Part shown: piece after piece, positions 34,701-41,934 of the stretch
Layout: every line of letters starts with the position of its first letter
Numbering within the stretch: the stretch's first letter is position 1
Assembly: GCF_963678635.1 (NCBI RefSeq)
Contig: NC_087068.1
Coordinates: 27,530,318-27,594,317, forward strand
Direction: 5' to 3'
Origin: Symsagittifera roscoffensis
Taxonomy: Eukaryota > Xenacoelomorpha > Acoela > Convolutidae
Length of the DNA stretch: 64,000 nt
The notes under the pieces: model-generated
The model's database searches: none
The model's input: the letters and a program-made list of their open reading frames with translations, nothing else
Told to the model about the DNA's origin: nothing
Translations under genes and position numbers: made by a program

Positions 34701-37700
34701 TGATTCTCTCTGGTGATCTCAAGCAGGATGATTTGAAGCCTGAAGTTGAAACTTCTTCGGAACTTGCGGATGGGAATACAGTTCCAGATCAACCGGATGT
34801 TGCAGAAAAAACTTCGGAACAGCAGTCGGTCGACGACCAAAATGAAGCTCAAAGAATAGACGATATAATGACGTCATCAGCACAAGAAGAGGCAGCGGCA
34901 GTACGAGGTGTTGGTCCTCGGAGAAGGAAGAAACCCTGGAAGTACTCTGACGGAGCCGAAGCTGTCGTAGACTTCGTGGCAACGAATACTACCACGGGAA
35001 CTGGCGAAAGAGGGCGACCGCCGAAACGAGCAACTATGTCAGGAAACTCCGCTCATAGGAAAGATTTTGGTGCGAATGGAGAAAGTGAAAGACCGGGTCG
35101 AAGAAAGGGAAGAATAAATACCGAGAGTCACGGCGATTCAAAGAAAGACGACGAAGGCTCGATCAAAACGAGAACCGGAACTAGGAATTCTACTAAAGCG
35201 ACGATGTCGTTAAAAGCTGAAAAAACTAACAGAAACGAGAGGACGCAAAACTCTAGTATTCCAGGAAATTGTTCTGGAGATCAACCGCCAATAATTTTGA
35301 AAATCAGTACTTCACATTTCCGAACAGCTTCACCGACTAGAAGCTCACAGCTGTGCAATAGTGACACAATGGAAAGTGAGAACTCGAATTCGATTATCGA
35401 GAGAAGCTCGACGCCTGTGAAGTCGCTTGGAGATGCTGCGGCGGAGGACTCGGATGTCTCGAGGTCTTCAAAGTCGGAAAGGACGCCGCGGGTTACCAGA
35501 ACCCTTCGGTTAGATGCCTCTATTGTATTGTCGACTCAGCTAAATGTGATTTTAGGAAACTATTCGGACTTGCCTTAATAGCACAAAAAATATATATCCT
35601 GCTCAAAACTTTGGCGCCATAACAGACCCTGGTAGTTTTATCCAACCGGTTTTATTTTTTTGATATCATTGCTGTGGGTGCCGGACATCAAGCCGACGGG
35701 ATTGCAAGCCGAATTCTAAAATTAGGGACTTCAAGCCGAATAGTTCCTTATAAAGTCGTGAAATATGATTAATTTGAAAACTTTTTTGAAGAATTTCTGA
35801 ATTTCATGATCTTTCTTTACTATTTATCGGCGTTTTCATAAAATTTAAGCCTTCAAAGGATGTTTCGGAAAGTTGAAAAGTAAAACATGATTGAAGGCAT
35901 TTTTCATGTTTATAATTTATGCATTTCAAAAACCGGCTGATGTTATTAACGAATGCCAATCACAAATGGTGCATTGTCTTGAACAACGCTTATTAGACTA
36001 AACTTGCCAAAAATTTTGAAAAGAAACTTTATACAGATGATGAAATAGTGTTTTGAGGTGCCTGTAAAGTTTTAATTTCGGCTTCAAGTCCCGTCGGCTT
36101 GTTGTCCTAGACCCCATTGCTGTTTACATAATTCAATATTTATATCACGAAGTAGGTTATCTTTAGTTTCAGCTCAAGTTGGGTTCCAGATAGCTTAAAT
36201 GGGAAAAAGGACATTGTTAGGTATCCCCGATTTCTTTTTAAATTCAGTCCATTTCTATTGTTAAAAGGAAGGCAAACTCCACTATCGAACAGCAAAAATT
36301 AAAAGGTCACGAAAAACGTGATCGACTTCTAATTTCAAAAGTGGAAATTTATTATCAGATTTCCCAGTGAAATGAAAGTTTTACCTATTGATTAAGTTTT
36401 CTCAAATTGGGTTAATTTTAACAAAAAAGTGTCCATCATAAATTGTTCTACAAATTCAAAGAGCTTTAAGGCCATCTAAATTTTTCGAAATTCAAAAGTT
36501 GAAATTTTTTTTAAAAAACAAGTCGTTTTTTTTTTAGTTTTCTTGCTTCCATTACTTTTTTCCATTTGTTAGTTGGTTATGTTCAACTGATATTGGGGCA
36601 CATCACAGAACTCGTTCTCTGTTTTTACCGTTTTGTCTGGGCATTGAGTTTAAATGTATTAAAGGAATTAAATTCTAAGTGTCAATGAACGAAGGTAAGT
36701 TTATTGTTAGGTTGTGAGGTTTTCATTCAGTTTTTTCAGTAAACTGCACAAGTTGAAAAAGACACTTGTTCTTTTGAAGTTTTTTCAAGAGTCGGTGAAC
36801 GTAGTGACGACCCTTATATAGGTCTCAATGGATTTTTTTTTTAGGAAAAGTAACGCTCAAATTTGATTTTTCCCGGTTTGCTGTCTGATTGTTTTTCAAG
36901 TTCAATTCAAATGCATTAGCCGAATGGAAAGCATTTTATGCTCTCCATTGACAATTAATGAAAAGCTTAATTACCGATCCAGTTTTCTGAATTGACAATG
37001 AAGAAGGAATCTTGAAATTAAAAGAACTTACCCCAAGACCATACAATTTTTCTATGAAAAAAATCGGTCATTTGAAAAACAGTTAGCAACTGTCTGTTGC
37101 AGGGTGACCCCTCGGTCGTTAATCAGCGACAGGTCGCTAATATTCGCTAAAATGTCGCTACTTCTCGACAGGTCGCTAATAGTCGCTTAAAGGTCGCTAC
37201 TTATGCTAAATGTAAGGCAAATGAACGCTCAAAATTATTTCAGGCTCAAAATTATTTTTTAGGAGTTGACTTTTGGTTTCTTTTTGAGTTCAGTTCATTT
37301 CCTTTGTTAAAATTAAGGCAAACTCCACTATTGAACAGCAAAAATGTTTCAGACTTTTTCGCGGAGTAAATTCGACCTATTCATCTTACTTTTTGCAATT
37401 GGATCAGGTTTATCAAAATAAGTGTCAATCATAAAAGATTCTTGAAATTACAAGATCTTCAAGGTGATATATTTTTTCTTAGAAAGTCAGTTGTTGTTTA
37501 TGTTGATCAACTTTATTCCAGCTTTGTATTGACTCAGTTTCGAAAGTCAGTATCACTCGAATCTCATACCTGGCTTTACAGAAAGAGAAATGCCTGAATC
37601 CAAAGTTTTTTTACATCTAATTTTTAATGAAATATTGGCGTTATTACGACATGGACAGGGGAAAATTGTCCACTATGTCCGTAAAAAATGCTTGAAAGCT

Positions 37701-39982
37701 ACTTATAATTTCTGGCCCTGTTTACTTGCTCATAGAAAAGTATTCAAAATTCAGTTTTTTGAGTTTTGGTTGGGCTTAGATCGAATGCTCATCTCAAGAG
37801 AGACTTGGCTGGAGCAGATCCGAACTTCTTACAAAACGAAGACAGCAATTCATCGTCGTGTAGCAACGACTCGGGGACTCGCAAACCGAACAATGGTTCG
37901 TCCCTTCGCAGTTCGGGAAACAGTACCTCGTTTGCAGAACTGAAAGAAGAGTCTGTGTCGAACGTCGGTAGTCGCGCTCAAACTCCGACACTGACACAGC
38001 AGATCTCAAACGAGAGCAACTCGGAATCAGCAGTGGTGAGCAGATTGGAAATTAAGTCGGCGATTGAAGAGCAAGAAACGAATTCAAATGAGAAGCAAAC
38101 CGAATCATCAAATTTATCTAAACCAGACGAAGACGAAGAAAAGGAGGCAAGTTGTTCTGTTGTGTCTGGAAGCCTATCTGCTTGTGGTACTGCTTCTGGT
38201 CCGTCTGCAAGTGTTCCATCTTCATCTGCGGTTCCTCCTGCGGCAGTGGAGCCTCCTCAACATCCAAAAAGGAGGAAACTTGCCAAACATAAAGTAAGTT
38301 TGATACGAGACCTAACTAAAAGCTAGATTGGGTCACTGTTGTAATTTTTCGATTTCGAAGCCTAAACTGAGGAGCTTGGACCTTCTAGAAATGTTCCTTT
38401 TAAAAGGAATTCTTTGTTGAAAATACCTTAAAATTCATTGGTAACTATTTCCTTAAAGAAAAAAAGCATTTCTTCAAGAAAAGAATGAAAAAATTGCAAA
38501 AATGTGCTAAAAAGATGCTCATATCAGCTCGGAAAATCAATACTACAAATAGACCTGGCCCTTTGTTACCCTCATGCCTTAAAATTGTATGCTTTCATAG
38601 TAAGAATCTATCGAATGATATAATGCCTACAAAATCTTAACCTGATTTATTTAGGCGGAGCAGGAAGCGAAATCAAATAGTATCCTCGAAGTACCCCCAA
38701 TTGCTCCCCCAGACGACAAATTCACAAACCCAATTTACACCTACCTGCAACTCAAAAAGACTATCAGACAACACCAAGTGGACTCCCTGCCCCCCGTTCC
38801 CCCCAAATTGCAGCCATTCTACGAGGAGTATTACTGTGTGAAGAAGAACTACTTGATAGAGGGTCATAAGAATAACTACCCTAAACTGAAGGCAGTCTCC
38901 AACCGCTTAGATCAGTTCAAGGATCTAAAGCTTGTGTTTGAGAAACAAGAAAAAGAAAGATTGAAATTGAGAATTCAGCAGCTAATAGAAAGGGTGAGTC
39001 TGTTTCTCAAATATTTACCATCTTTTATACCAACCTAATTTTCATCTCCAAGACTTACGCTAGAATTTGCGGTAAAACAGTAAGTAAATGATTAGAACCG
39101 ATAAATAAAACCCCGATGTTCTTATCTTCTATAGTAAACTTAGTTTTTTTAATTTGGTTTGTTTACTGAGTGGGAAATTTCGCCTCACCTTCGGGAATGC
39201 TACACGAGTCAGGGTGGGACTCGAACCACTAGCCGACCAAAATTCTTACCTCAACTGAACTTTTTACAGGAGCGACTAAAGCTAGTATGTGAGAGTGAGA
39301 CTATGCGCATCTACACTCGATCAGCCCTGGCAGAGAAGAACCAGGCGGCTAATCTGAGTGTGTGTCAGATACTGGCAGAAGACGACTTCTACAATGTGTC
39401 AGTCGAAGCAGGCGCCCCTCCCGCATTCACTGCCACGGTAAGCTGCCATTGTTTTCTCCACATCACAGGACCATGAGAGAAAAATTCATTTTGGATGGAG
39501 AACCTACTTTTGATATTAAATTGTTGGATTTTATAATTGGGAATACGAGATGTATGCCATGGGTTATTTTGGTATGATATCTTTCTGTCTTGAGATTTAA
39601 TGACCTGATATCTTTTGAATTGACTCAGCAAAGAGATCAACATAATTTGTGCTCACTTAACATAACTTCAGCAATAATTTTTTTTCAGCAACCGAACAGT
39701 GACATGCCTCGTGCGTGTAGTTCCAGAGGTCGACACAACTTGCGCCAGTTCCAGAGCTGGATCTCAGACAACAATGAGAAACTGGAGCGACTCAAAACCG
39801 GAATGCTAAAGCGACACGATCACGAGGCACATGCTCTTAGAGCCTCTCAGGCACTCGAATGGAGCTACAAAGTACGTCACTGCGGATTTGCTTTACCGCC
39901 GAGTACAGTGCGAGAACTCTCGGAAGCGAATTTCGTGCCGAAAGTTGACTTAGCTAACGACGTGCCAGTTGTCCCCTTTTAA
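19320..39982 (+). CDS. ANKRD11: ANKRD11/ANKRD12-like ankyrin-repeat co-regulator (11 coding exons)
   Basis: Proposed exons: 19320-19719, 20260-20520, 24186-24437, 25560-25760, 26078-26197, 27832-27901, 32032-35508, 37780-38293, 38655-38993, 39270-39437, 39689-39982. All ten junctions agree in phase (1,1,1,1,1,2,2,0,0,0), giving 2031 residues; the vertebrate proteins have about 2060 (ANKRD12) and 2660 (ANKRD11). Order: Ser-rich N terminus (1-270), ankyrin repeats (about 271-390, with GETPLHLAAKKGD, WTPLHEACF, GYTPLHDSA), a long disordered Lys/Ser region (435-1765) and a conserved C-terminal domain (1766-2031). Vertebrate homologs are nuclear and recruit histone deacetylases to p160 coactivators; the same role is inferred here. 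An AT-hook core RGRPPK lies at about 1428. The repeats, the C-terminal block and their spacing make the family firm; choosing between ANKRD11 and ANKRD12 is not possible, and this may be the single pre-duplication homolog. Confidence 0.88.
20260..20520 (+). CDS. ANKRD11: ANKRD11/12-like, coding exon 2
   Basis: Residues 134-220. Begins after TTGTTTAG and ends at CCAAG|GTAGAC. Asn/Ser/Thr-rich, with a possible short helix, ISERQQLALLMKQFGA, near the end. The composition matches exon 1 and the frame would stop just beyond the donor. Confidence 0.72.
20735..21055 (+). repeat. tRNA-related SINE-like repeat, copy 2 of 3 (family A)
   Basis: Lies in intron 2 of the ANKRD11/12-like gene. A box TAGCGTAGAGG and B box GGTTCGAACCT at about 20905-20960, followed by 'gggcagggccgg'. 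It ends earlier than copies 1 and 3. Confidence 0.65.
21056..21500. repeat. Interspersed repeat, related to 26340-26760 and 63170-64000
   Basis: Contains an open frame of 116 codons with the phrase MVGTFCATCTVTGYPCFFFE; the copy at 26640 has MIGTFCANCSLIGYICLFF in the same position. The conserved reading suggests an old common source, but both are short, rich in Phe, and not recognised. Treated as repeat, not gene. Confidence 0.45.
21501..22480 (+). other. Intronic sequence with one tRNA-like fragment
   Basis: At about 21565-21625, 'gtttttttgc' follows 'attcgagccccgcctcg', a B-box-like phrase in a possible SINE. The rest of the block is AT-rich intron without coding signal. Confidence 0.4.
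22490..22900. repeat. AAGAGTC-family MITE, partly deleted
   Basis: The right terminus TTGCGTTCATTGACTCTTTT is at about 22750-22769. The interior landmarks are contracted ('gaacagcaacaatgtaaatg', 'catgatcgactttgaacg'). The left end is weak. Confidence 0.5.
23330..23415 (+). repeat. tRNA-like SINE core
   Basis: 'gtcgtggctcaaagtatc' gives an A-box-like start and 'aagttcaattcccgg' a B box (GTTCAATTCCC) about 40 bases later. It resembles a tRNA gene with a mutated fold. It is intronic in the ANKRD11/12-like gene. Confidence 0.5.
23416..24185. other. Intron, nothing recognised
   Basis: AT-rich sequence ending at the acceptor of exon 3. No repeat termini or RNA gene were recognised. Confidence 0.4.
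24186..24437 (+). CDS. ANKRD11: ANKRD11/12-like, coding exon 3 (first ankyrin repeat)
   Basis: Residues 221-304. A Ser/Ala linker leads into GGLYKRNQMGETPLHLAAKK and LELGADVNATDNAG, a full ankyrin repeat. The donor is CAG|GTATGT. The start of this exon (TTTTAG|AT) completes Asp from the single G carried over from exon 2. Confidence 0.85.
24541..24960 (+). mobile_element. hAT-type MITE with expanded G run
   Basis: A run of about 15 G (from 24546) leads into AGGGGGCGGACGCC and the landmarks 'ggaattcgacccccttccg', 'atccatttttggctgaatg', 'ggcgca', 'ttcgatttttttttgaa'. The right end is GATCCGCTTCTG at about 24942-24953. It is inverted relative to 25134-25480. The terminal repeats are eroded and no target duplication is readable. 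Confidence 0.6.
25134..25480 (-). mobile_element. hAT-type MITE, intact, with 8-bp target duplication
   Basis: 347 bp, starting CAGGGGCGGAC and ending GTCCGCCCCTG, perfect 11-base inverted ends. The direct repeat GTTGAAAT flanks it at 25126-25133 and 25481-25488. An 8-bp duplication and CAGGGGCGGA-type ends are characteristic of hAT-superfamily MITEs. The interior has 'ttcggcgcgcgctctct' and 'ggcaccttt', shared with the copies at 5150, 24541 and 41060. It lies in intron 3, about 70 bp before exon 4. Confidence 0.88.
25560..25760 (+). CDS. ANKRD11: ANKRD11/12-like, coding exon 4 (ankyrin repeats 2 and 3)
   Basis: Residues 305-371. WTPLHEACFKNHPQVGSVLL and GYTPLHDSAANGYYDVTLLL are two complete repeats with the TPLH turn and the GADVN/GGDPS finger. 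The exon lies only about 70 bases downstream of a hAT MITE (25134-25480). Confidence 0.88.
26078..26197 (+). CDS. ANKRD11: ANKRD11/12-like, coding exon 5
   Basis: Residues 372-411. ESAISLVKDDSPLSHLF corresponds to the degenerate capping repeat that follows the ankyrin block in the family. It is flanked by TTTTAG and G|GTAATT and is in phase 1 at both ends. Confidence 0.72.
26300..26760. repeat. Interspersed repeat, related to 63170-64000
   Basis: Shares 'ttttagcgctattttggga', 'cgagcgactaggctta' and 'agtcctttcagtcgttattc' with 63170-63560 in the same order, and its 3' half with 21230-21400. Intronic. Family unknown. Confidence 0.5.
26851..27720. repeat. Two head-to-tail AAGAGTC-family MITEs
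   Basis: First copy from CAAGAGTGAATGAACGT (26851) to GCGTTAATTGACTCATT (about 27303). The second begins at once (TGATGAACGTAGTGAA) and ends at GGTGTTCATGACTCTTTT (about 27698). The second copy's 3' end lies about 130 bases before the acceptor of exon 6. Confidence 0.55.
27832..27901 (+). CDS. ANKRD11: ANKRD11/12-like, coding exon 6
   Basis: Residues 412-434. A short charged exon (GEPKKQMDKVDERNSAKTST) after a strong polypyrimidine tract and TCCAG; donor GAG|GTGAGT. It shifts the intron phase from 1 to 2, as the next exon requires. Confidence 0.72.
28140..28680. repeat. Interspersed repeat, related to 52715-53460
   Basis: Shared landmarks in order: 'tttgtgctcgggg', 'actagccatttttgac', 'gtaaagttatggg', 'aattgggacaattaacg', 'agggcttcgccctgatac', 'gagcagtctt'. 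The palindrome GGGCTTCGCCC is a strong hairpin. No coding. Family unknown. Confidence 0.55.
28845..29120 (+). repeat. tRNA-related SINE copy (family B)
   Basis: Leader with 'ccaacctaactcgcaaataa' and 'atttggtggcacgattgcta', then a tRNA-like core at 29030-29095: GCGTCCGTGACTGAGTGG (acceptor stem, D arm, A box), GACTCATAATCTC (anticodon arm with CAT) and a weakened B box. It looks derived from a tRNA with anticodon CAT. Confidence 0.65.
29121..32031. other. Long intron of the ANKRD11/12-like gene
   Basis: About 2.9 kb of moderately AT-rich sequence with no recognised exon, RNA gene or known repeat of this window. It is the least repeat-dense large block seen, so it may hold intronic regulatory sequence, but nothing specific can be pointed out. 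Confidence 0.4.
32032..35508 (+). CDS. ANKRD11: ANKRD11/12-like, large coding exon 7
   Basis: About 1159 residues in one exon, matching the single giant exon that encodes the middle of the vertebrate proteins. It is low-complexity, rich in Ser, Lys and Glu. A lysine cluster (KKKKKKDKHKDKDK, near residue 692) and KKKRKHESR are likely nuclear-localisation signals. WKYSDGAEAVVDFV is followed by the AT-hook RGRPPKR at 35009-35029. The donor chosen is CTTCG|GTTAGA at 35509 because it gives the phase needed by exon 8; if it is unused, the frame stops at 35578. Confidence 0.85.
35676..36114. mobile_element. Non-autonomous DNA transposon with 9-bp target duplication
   Basis: 439 bp. The ends are inverted repeats of at least 26 bases: the left begins GGGTGCCGGACATCAAGCCG; the right, on the opposite strand, begins GGGTCTAGGACAACAAGCCG. 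The first 26 bases differ at about five positions. The direct repeat CATTGCTGT flanks it at 35667-35675 and 36115-36123. There is no coding capacity. A 9-bp duplication with GGG...CCC ends suggests a Mutator-like or related superfamily, but this is not certain. It sits in the intron after the large exon. Confidence 0.82.
36240..37540. repeat. Three partial AAGAGTC-family MITEs
   Basis: Copies at about 36240-36590 (interior and right end), 36787-37080 (left end CAAGAGTCGGTGAACG) and 37245-37540. Between the second and third is a short tract (37115-37200) in which 'aggtcgcta' and 'agtcgct'-type phrases recur about every 20 bases. No exon is visible in this intron. Confidence 0.5.
37780..38293 (+). 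CDS. ANKRD11: ANKRD11/12-like, coding exon 8
   Basis: Residues 1595-1765. Ser/Glu-rich (FLQNEDSNSSSCSNDSGT), then Pro/Ser-rich, ending PPQHPKRRKLAKHK, a basic cluster likely to act in nuclear import. The acceptor GGCTTAG precedes 37780 and the donor is AAA|GTAAGT. Confidence 0.75.
38655..38993 (+). CDS. ANKRD11: ANKRD11/12-like, coding exon 9 (C-terminal domain start)
   Basis: Residues 1766-1878. PPDDKFTNPIYTYLQLKKTI opens the conserved C-terminal region. An extended coiled-coil-like stretch follows (VFEKQEKERLKLRIQQLIER). It is flanked by TTATTTAG and AGG|GTGAGT and has phase 0 at both ends. Confidence 0.85.
39165..39245 (-). repeat. tRNA-like sequence in intron
   Basis: On the minus strand 'ctagtggttcgagtcccacc' gives a good B box (GGTTCGAGTCC) at about 39225. 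The rest of a tRNA fold is not evident, so this is probably a SINE fragment. Confidence 0.4.
39270..39437 (+). CDS. ANKRD11: ANKRD11/12-like, coding exon 10
   Basis: Residues 1879-1934. ERLKLVCESETMRIYTRSAL and NLSVCQILAEDDFYNV match the family's C-terminal block (reading E-x-E-x-x-R-x-x-x-R-x-A, then C-x-x-L-x-x-x-x-x-Y-N). Exactly 56 codons, flanked by TTTTTACAG and ACG|GTAAGC. Confidence 0.87.
39689..39982 (+). CDS. ANKRD11: ANKRD11/12-like, terminal coding exon 11
   Basis: Residues 1935-2031 and the stop. GRHNLRQFQSWISDNNEKL, MLKRHDHEAHALRASQ and LEWSYKV match the last conserved segment of ANKRD11/12. About 30 further residues (ending VDLANDVPVVPF) extend past the part recalled from vertebrates. 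Confidence 0.88.
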   Translation, partial: QPNSDMPRACSSRGRHNLRQFQSWISDNNEKLERLKTGMLKRHDHEAHALRASQALEWSYKVRHCGFALPPSTVRELSEANFVPKVDLANDVPVVPF

Positions 39983-40135
39983 TAGAAGAGTTCCCAGTGC
40001 AAAAAGTTTAATAGCCAGAATCAAATCTCTATTTTTCTATCCTAGTTTTATTGATCTGTAATATAATGTGTTTATTTCGTTTGATGGATAGTTTTATTCG
40101 TGATAGATTAATAGTGTTCCTGTAAGCATTTGCTT

Positions 40136-40141
40136 AATAAA
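40136..40141 (+). terminator. Polyadenylation signal of ANKRD11/12-like gene
   Basis: AATAAA 154 bases after the stop at 39982. It is the first canonical signal downstream and is preceded by an ordinary AT-rich 3' UTR. Confidence 0.65.
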
Positions 40142-41547
40142 ATTTTTCCGTAAATAACTTTTAAGTTTGCCAGTGGTACATAATAAGACAAGAGCAGACA
40201 TTTGCTGTGCAAATTTTACGTAATTTTCTGAACGCCACCGTAATCATGGCAAAAAACTAATTATTTTTCATGCAAGATAATTTATCTTGCGAAGAGTTAA
40301 TTTTGCGAGAGCAAATATATTGCAATCGGGTACTAAACTAATTTCCCGTTGCCAGAATGGTGAAATTTAAAAATATTAATTTTTTCAGGCTTTCAATGCC
40401 GCCATGCTGTTTACTATACTATGTAGGTGGTACATGGCTGTGACGGTAAGCTTTGATACCATGTGATTTTTTAATCGGTAGATTTTCTGATTTTTGGATG
40501 TCGCTCAATACTAATTTTATAAGAATCCCGAACGGAATGATAAATATTGTCAATTTGTTTCTAAGTGTAAAAGAACGAAGTGATTTTCACTGGTATAGGT
40601 CTTGATTGTTTCTTTTTCAGGATTGAATTTCTTCACTCAAATTTGACTTCTAGCGTTTTGAATGATAATTTGTTTTTAATGTTCTATAATTTTCCTTCAA
40701 TTTTCTTCAATTGTCTTCAATTTTCTGAATTCACAGCGGAATAAAAATATTATCTATTAATCCGTTTTTCTCTGAATTTCAAATACTATCAATGACAGAC
40801 ACTTTTTTTTTGTAAAATATCGCATTTAGAGAGCTTCAACGTAATATTTTTTCTCGGAAATGAAATATCTTGAAAAGAGAAATTTTGCATCGTAGTTTCT
40901 AAAAGAGTAATTTTCCTAATATTTATTAAAATGGATGAATTTTGGCTAATAATTAAAAGCCGGATAGTTCAAATCCGCTTCGTGTTGTTGGATCATCACT
41001 ATATCCAGTAGCGTATTTAGGGGCACGCCCCTTTCAGTAACGCAACCCCATGACCACCCAACGTGTGCCTTTTTGGTACTCTTTTACGATATCCATTTTT
41101 ATACTGAACGACCCTCATTTGTTTGTAAAGGTGCTGTTGACGTAAGTAAATATAAACTAATTCTAACGGAGATGCGCGCCTTAAAAAAAAGTAGTTTTTT
41201 GGTCAAAATCATGCAAAAAGTGTCCAAAACTTCGTTTTTGGACAGTTTTTTTCTTCAAAAGTTCGTCTGCGGCTCAATTTTCCCCCCTCAAAATATTTAG
41301 CATTTTTATAGTTTTTATAGCATTTTGGGATAGCTCGGAATGTCATTCGGTCCGAAGTATTTAAAATACCAACCTCTTCGCCTCCCCACTCTTGAGCTGA
41401 GGCTGAGTATATTCTCATTTTTGTCTCATTTTTTACGGAAACATTGAATAATGACGCCATAGCCGATTTTAAACAAAGTGCAGATTTTGTTATAATTGAA
41501 TTGGCTTATTTTTTGTTTTTTTTTTGCCACAAATTGTCATCTTTCAG
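40142..41547. other. Intergenic gap with MITE and hAT fragments
   Basis: Contains a decayed AAGAGTC-family copy at 40560-40900 and a hAT-type MITE fragment at about 41010-41370 ('aggggcacgcccctttcag', 'gatatccatttttatactg', 'ggagatgcgcgcc'). The CDKAL1 promoter should lie here, but no core element was recognised. The block ends at the acceptor CATCTTTCAG (41538-41547). Confidence 0.5.
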
Positions 41548-41587
41548 GTTATCTGTTAAATTTGCCAGAACAACGCCATCTGAAATT

Positions 41588-41934
41588 ATGACATTGGATT
41601 CTGGCAGAACTTTGGACATCGAAGACAATGCCAATGAGATTGTTTTAGAAGATTTCAACGCCAACCGAGCTCAAAGTCGAAAATCACGCCAAGTCATACG
41701 CAATAAAAACTTACCCAAAATCACGAAAACATCAAATTCAAATGGGGTAATAGGTAATGTTTCTGGAAACGAAAAGGGCGTTGAGGAGGGTGGGGATGTC
41801 TGTGGGAATGCGCCTGGAGTGGGTGTTGTTTATGTTAAGACATGGGGGTGTGCTCATAATAATTCAGACAGCGAGTATATGGCGGGTCTAGTGAGCGAGT
41901 ACGGATATACTGTTACTACACAGGATGATGAAAG
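41588..41934 (+). CDS. CDKAL1: CDKAL1 coding exon 1
   Basis: Residues 1-115. A variable, hydrophilic N terminus, then [20 protein letters not shown] with the first cluster cysteine. The ATG at 41588 is the first in frame after the acceptor at 41547; the frame is open back to that acceptor, so a coding upstream exon cannot be fully excluded. Confidence 0.88.

Noticed and set aside
32695-34982. Several minus-strand frames inside the large exon
   Set aside because: They are shadows of the plus-strand ANKRD11/12-like exon 7, whose frame is continuous and conserved in type.
37590-37943. Plus-strand frame of 117 codons overlapping ANKRD exon 8
   Set aside because: It runs through intron sequence and reads exon 8 in the wrong frame; the exon-8 frame fits the phases of both neighbours.
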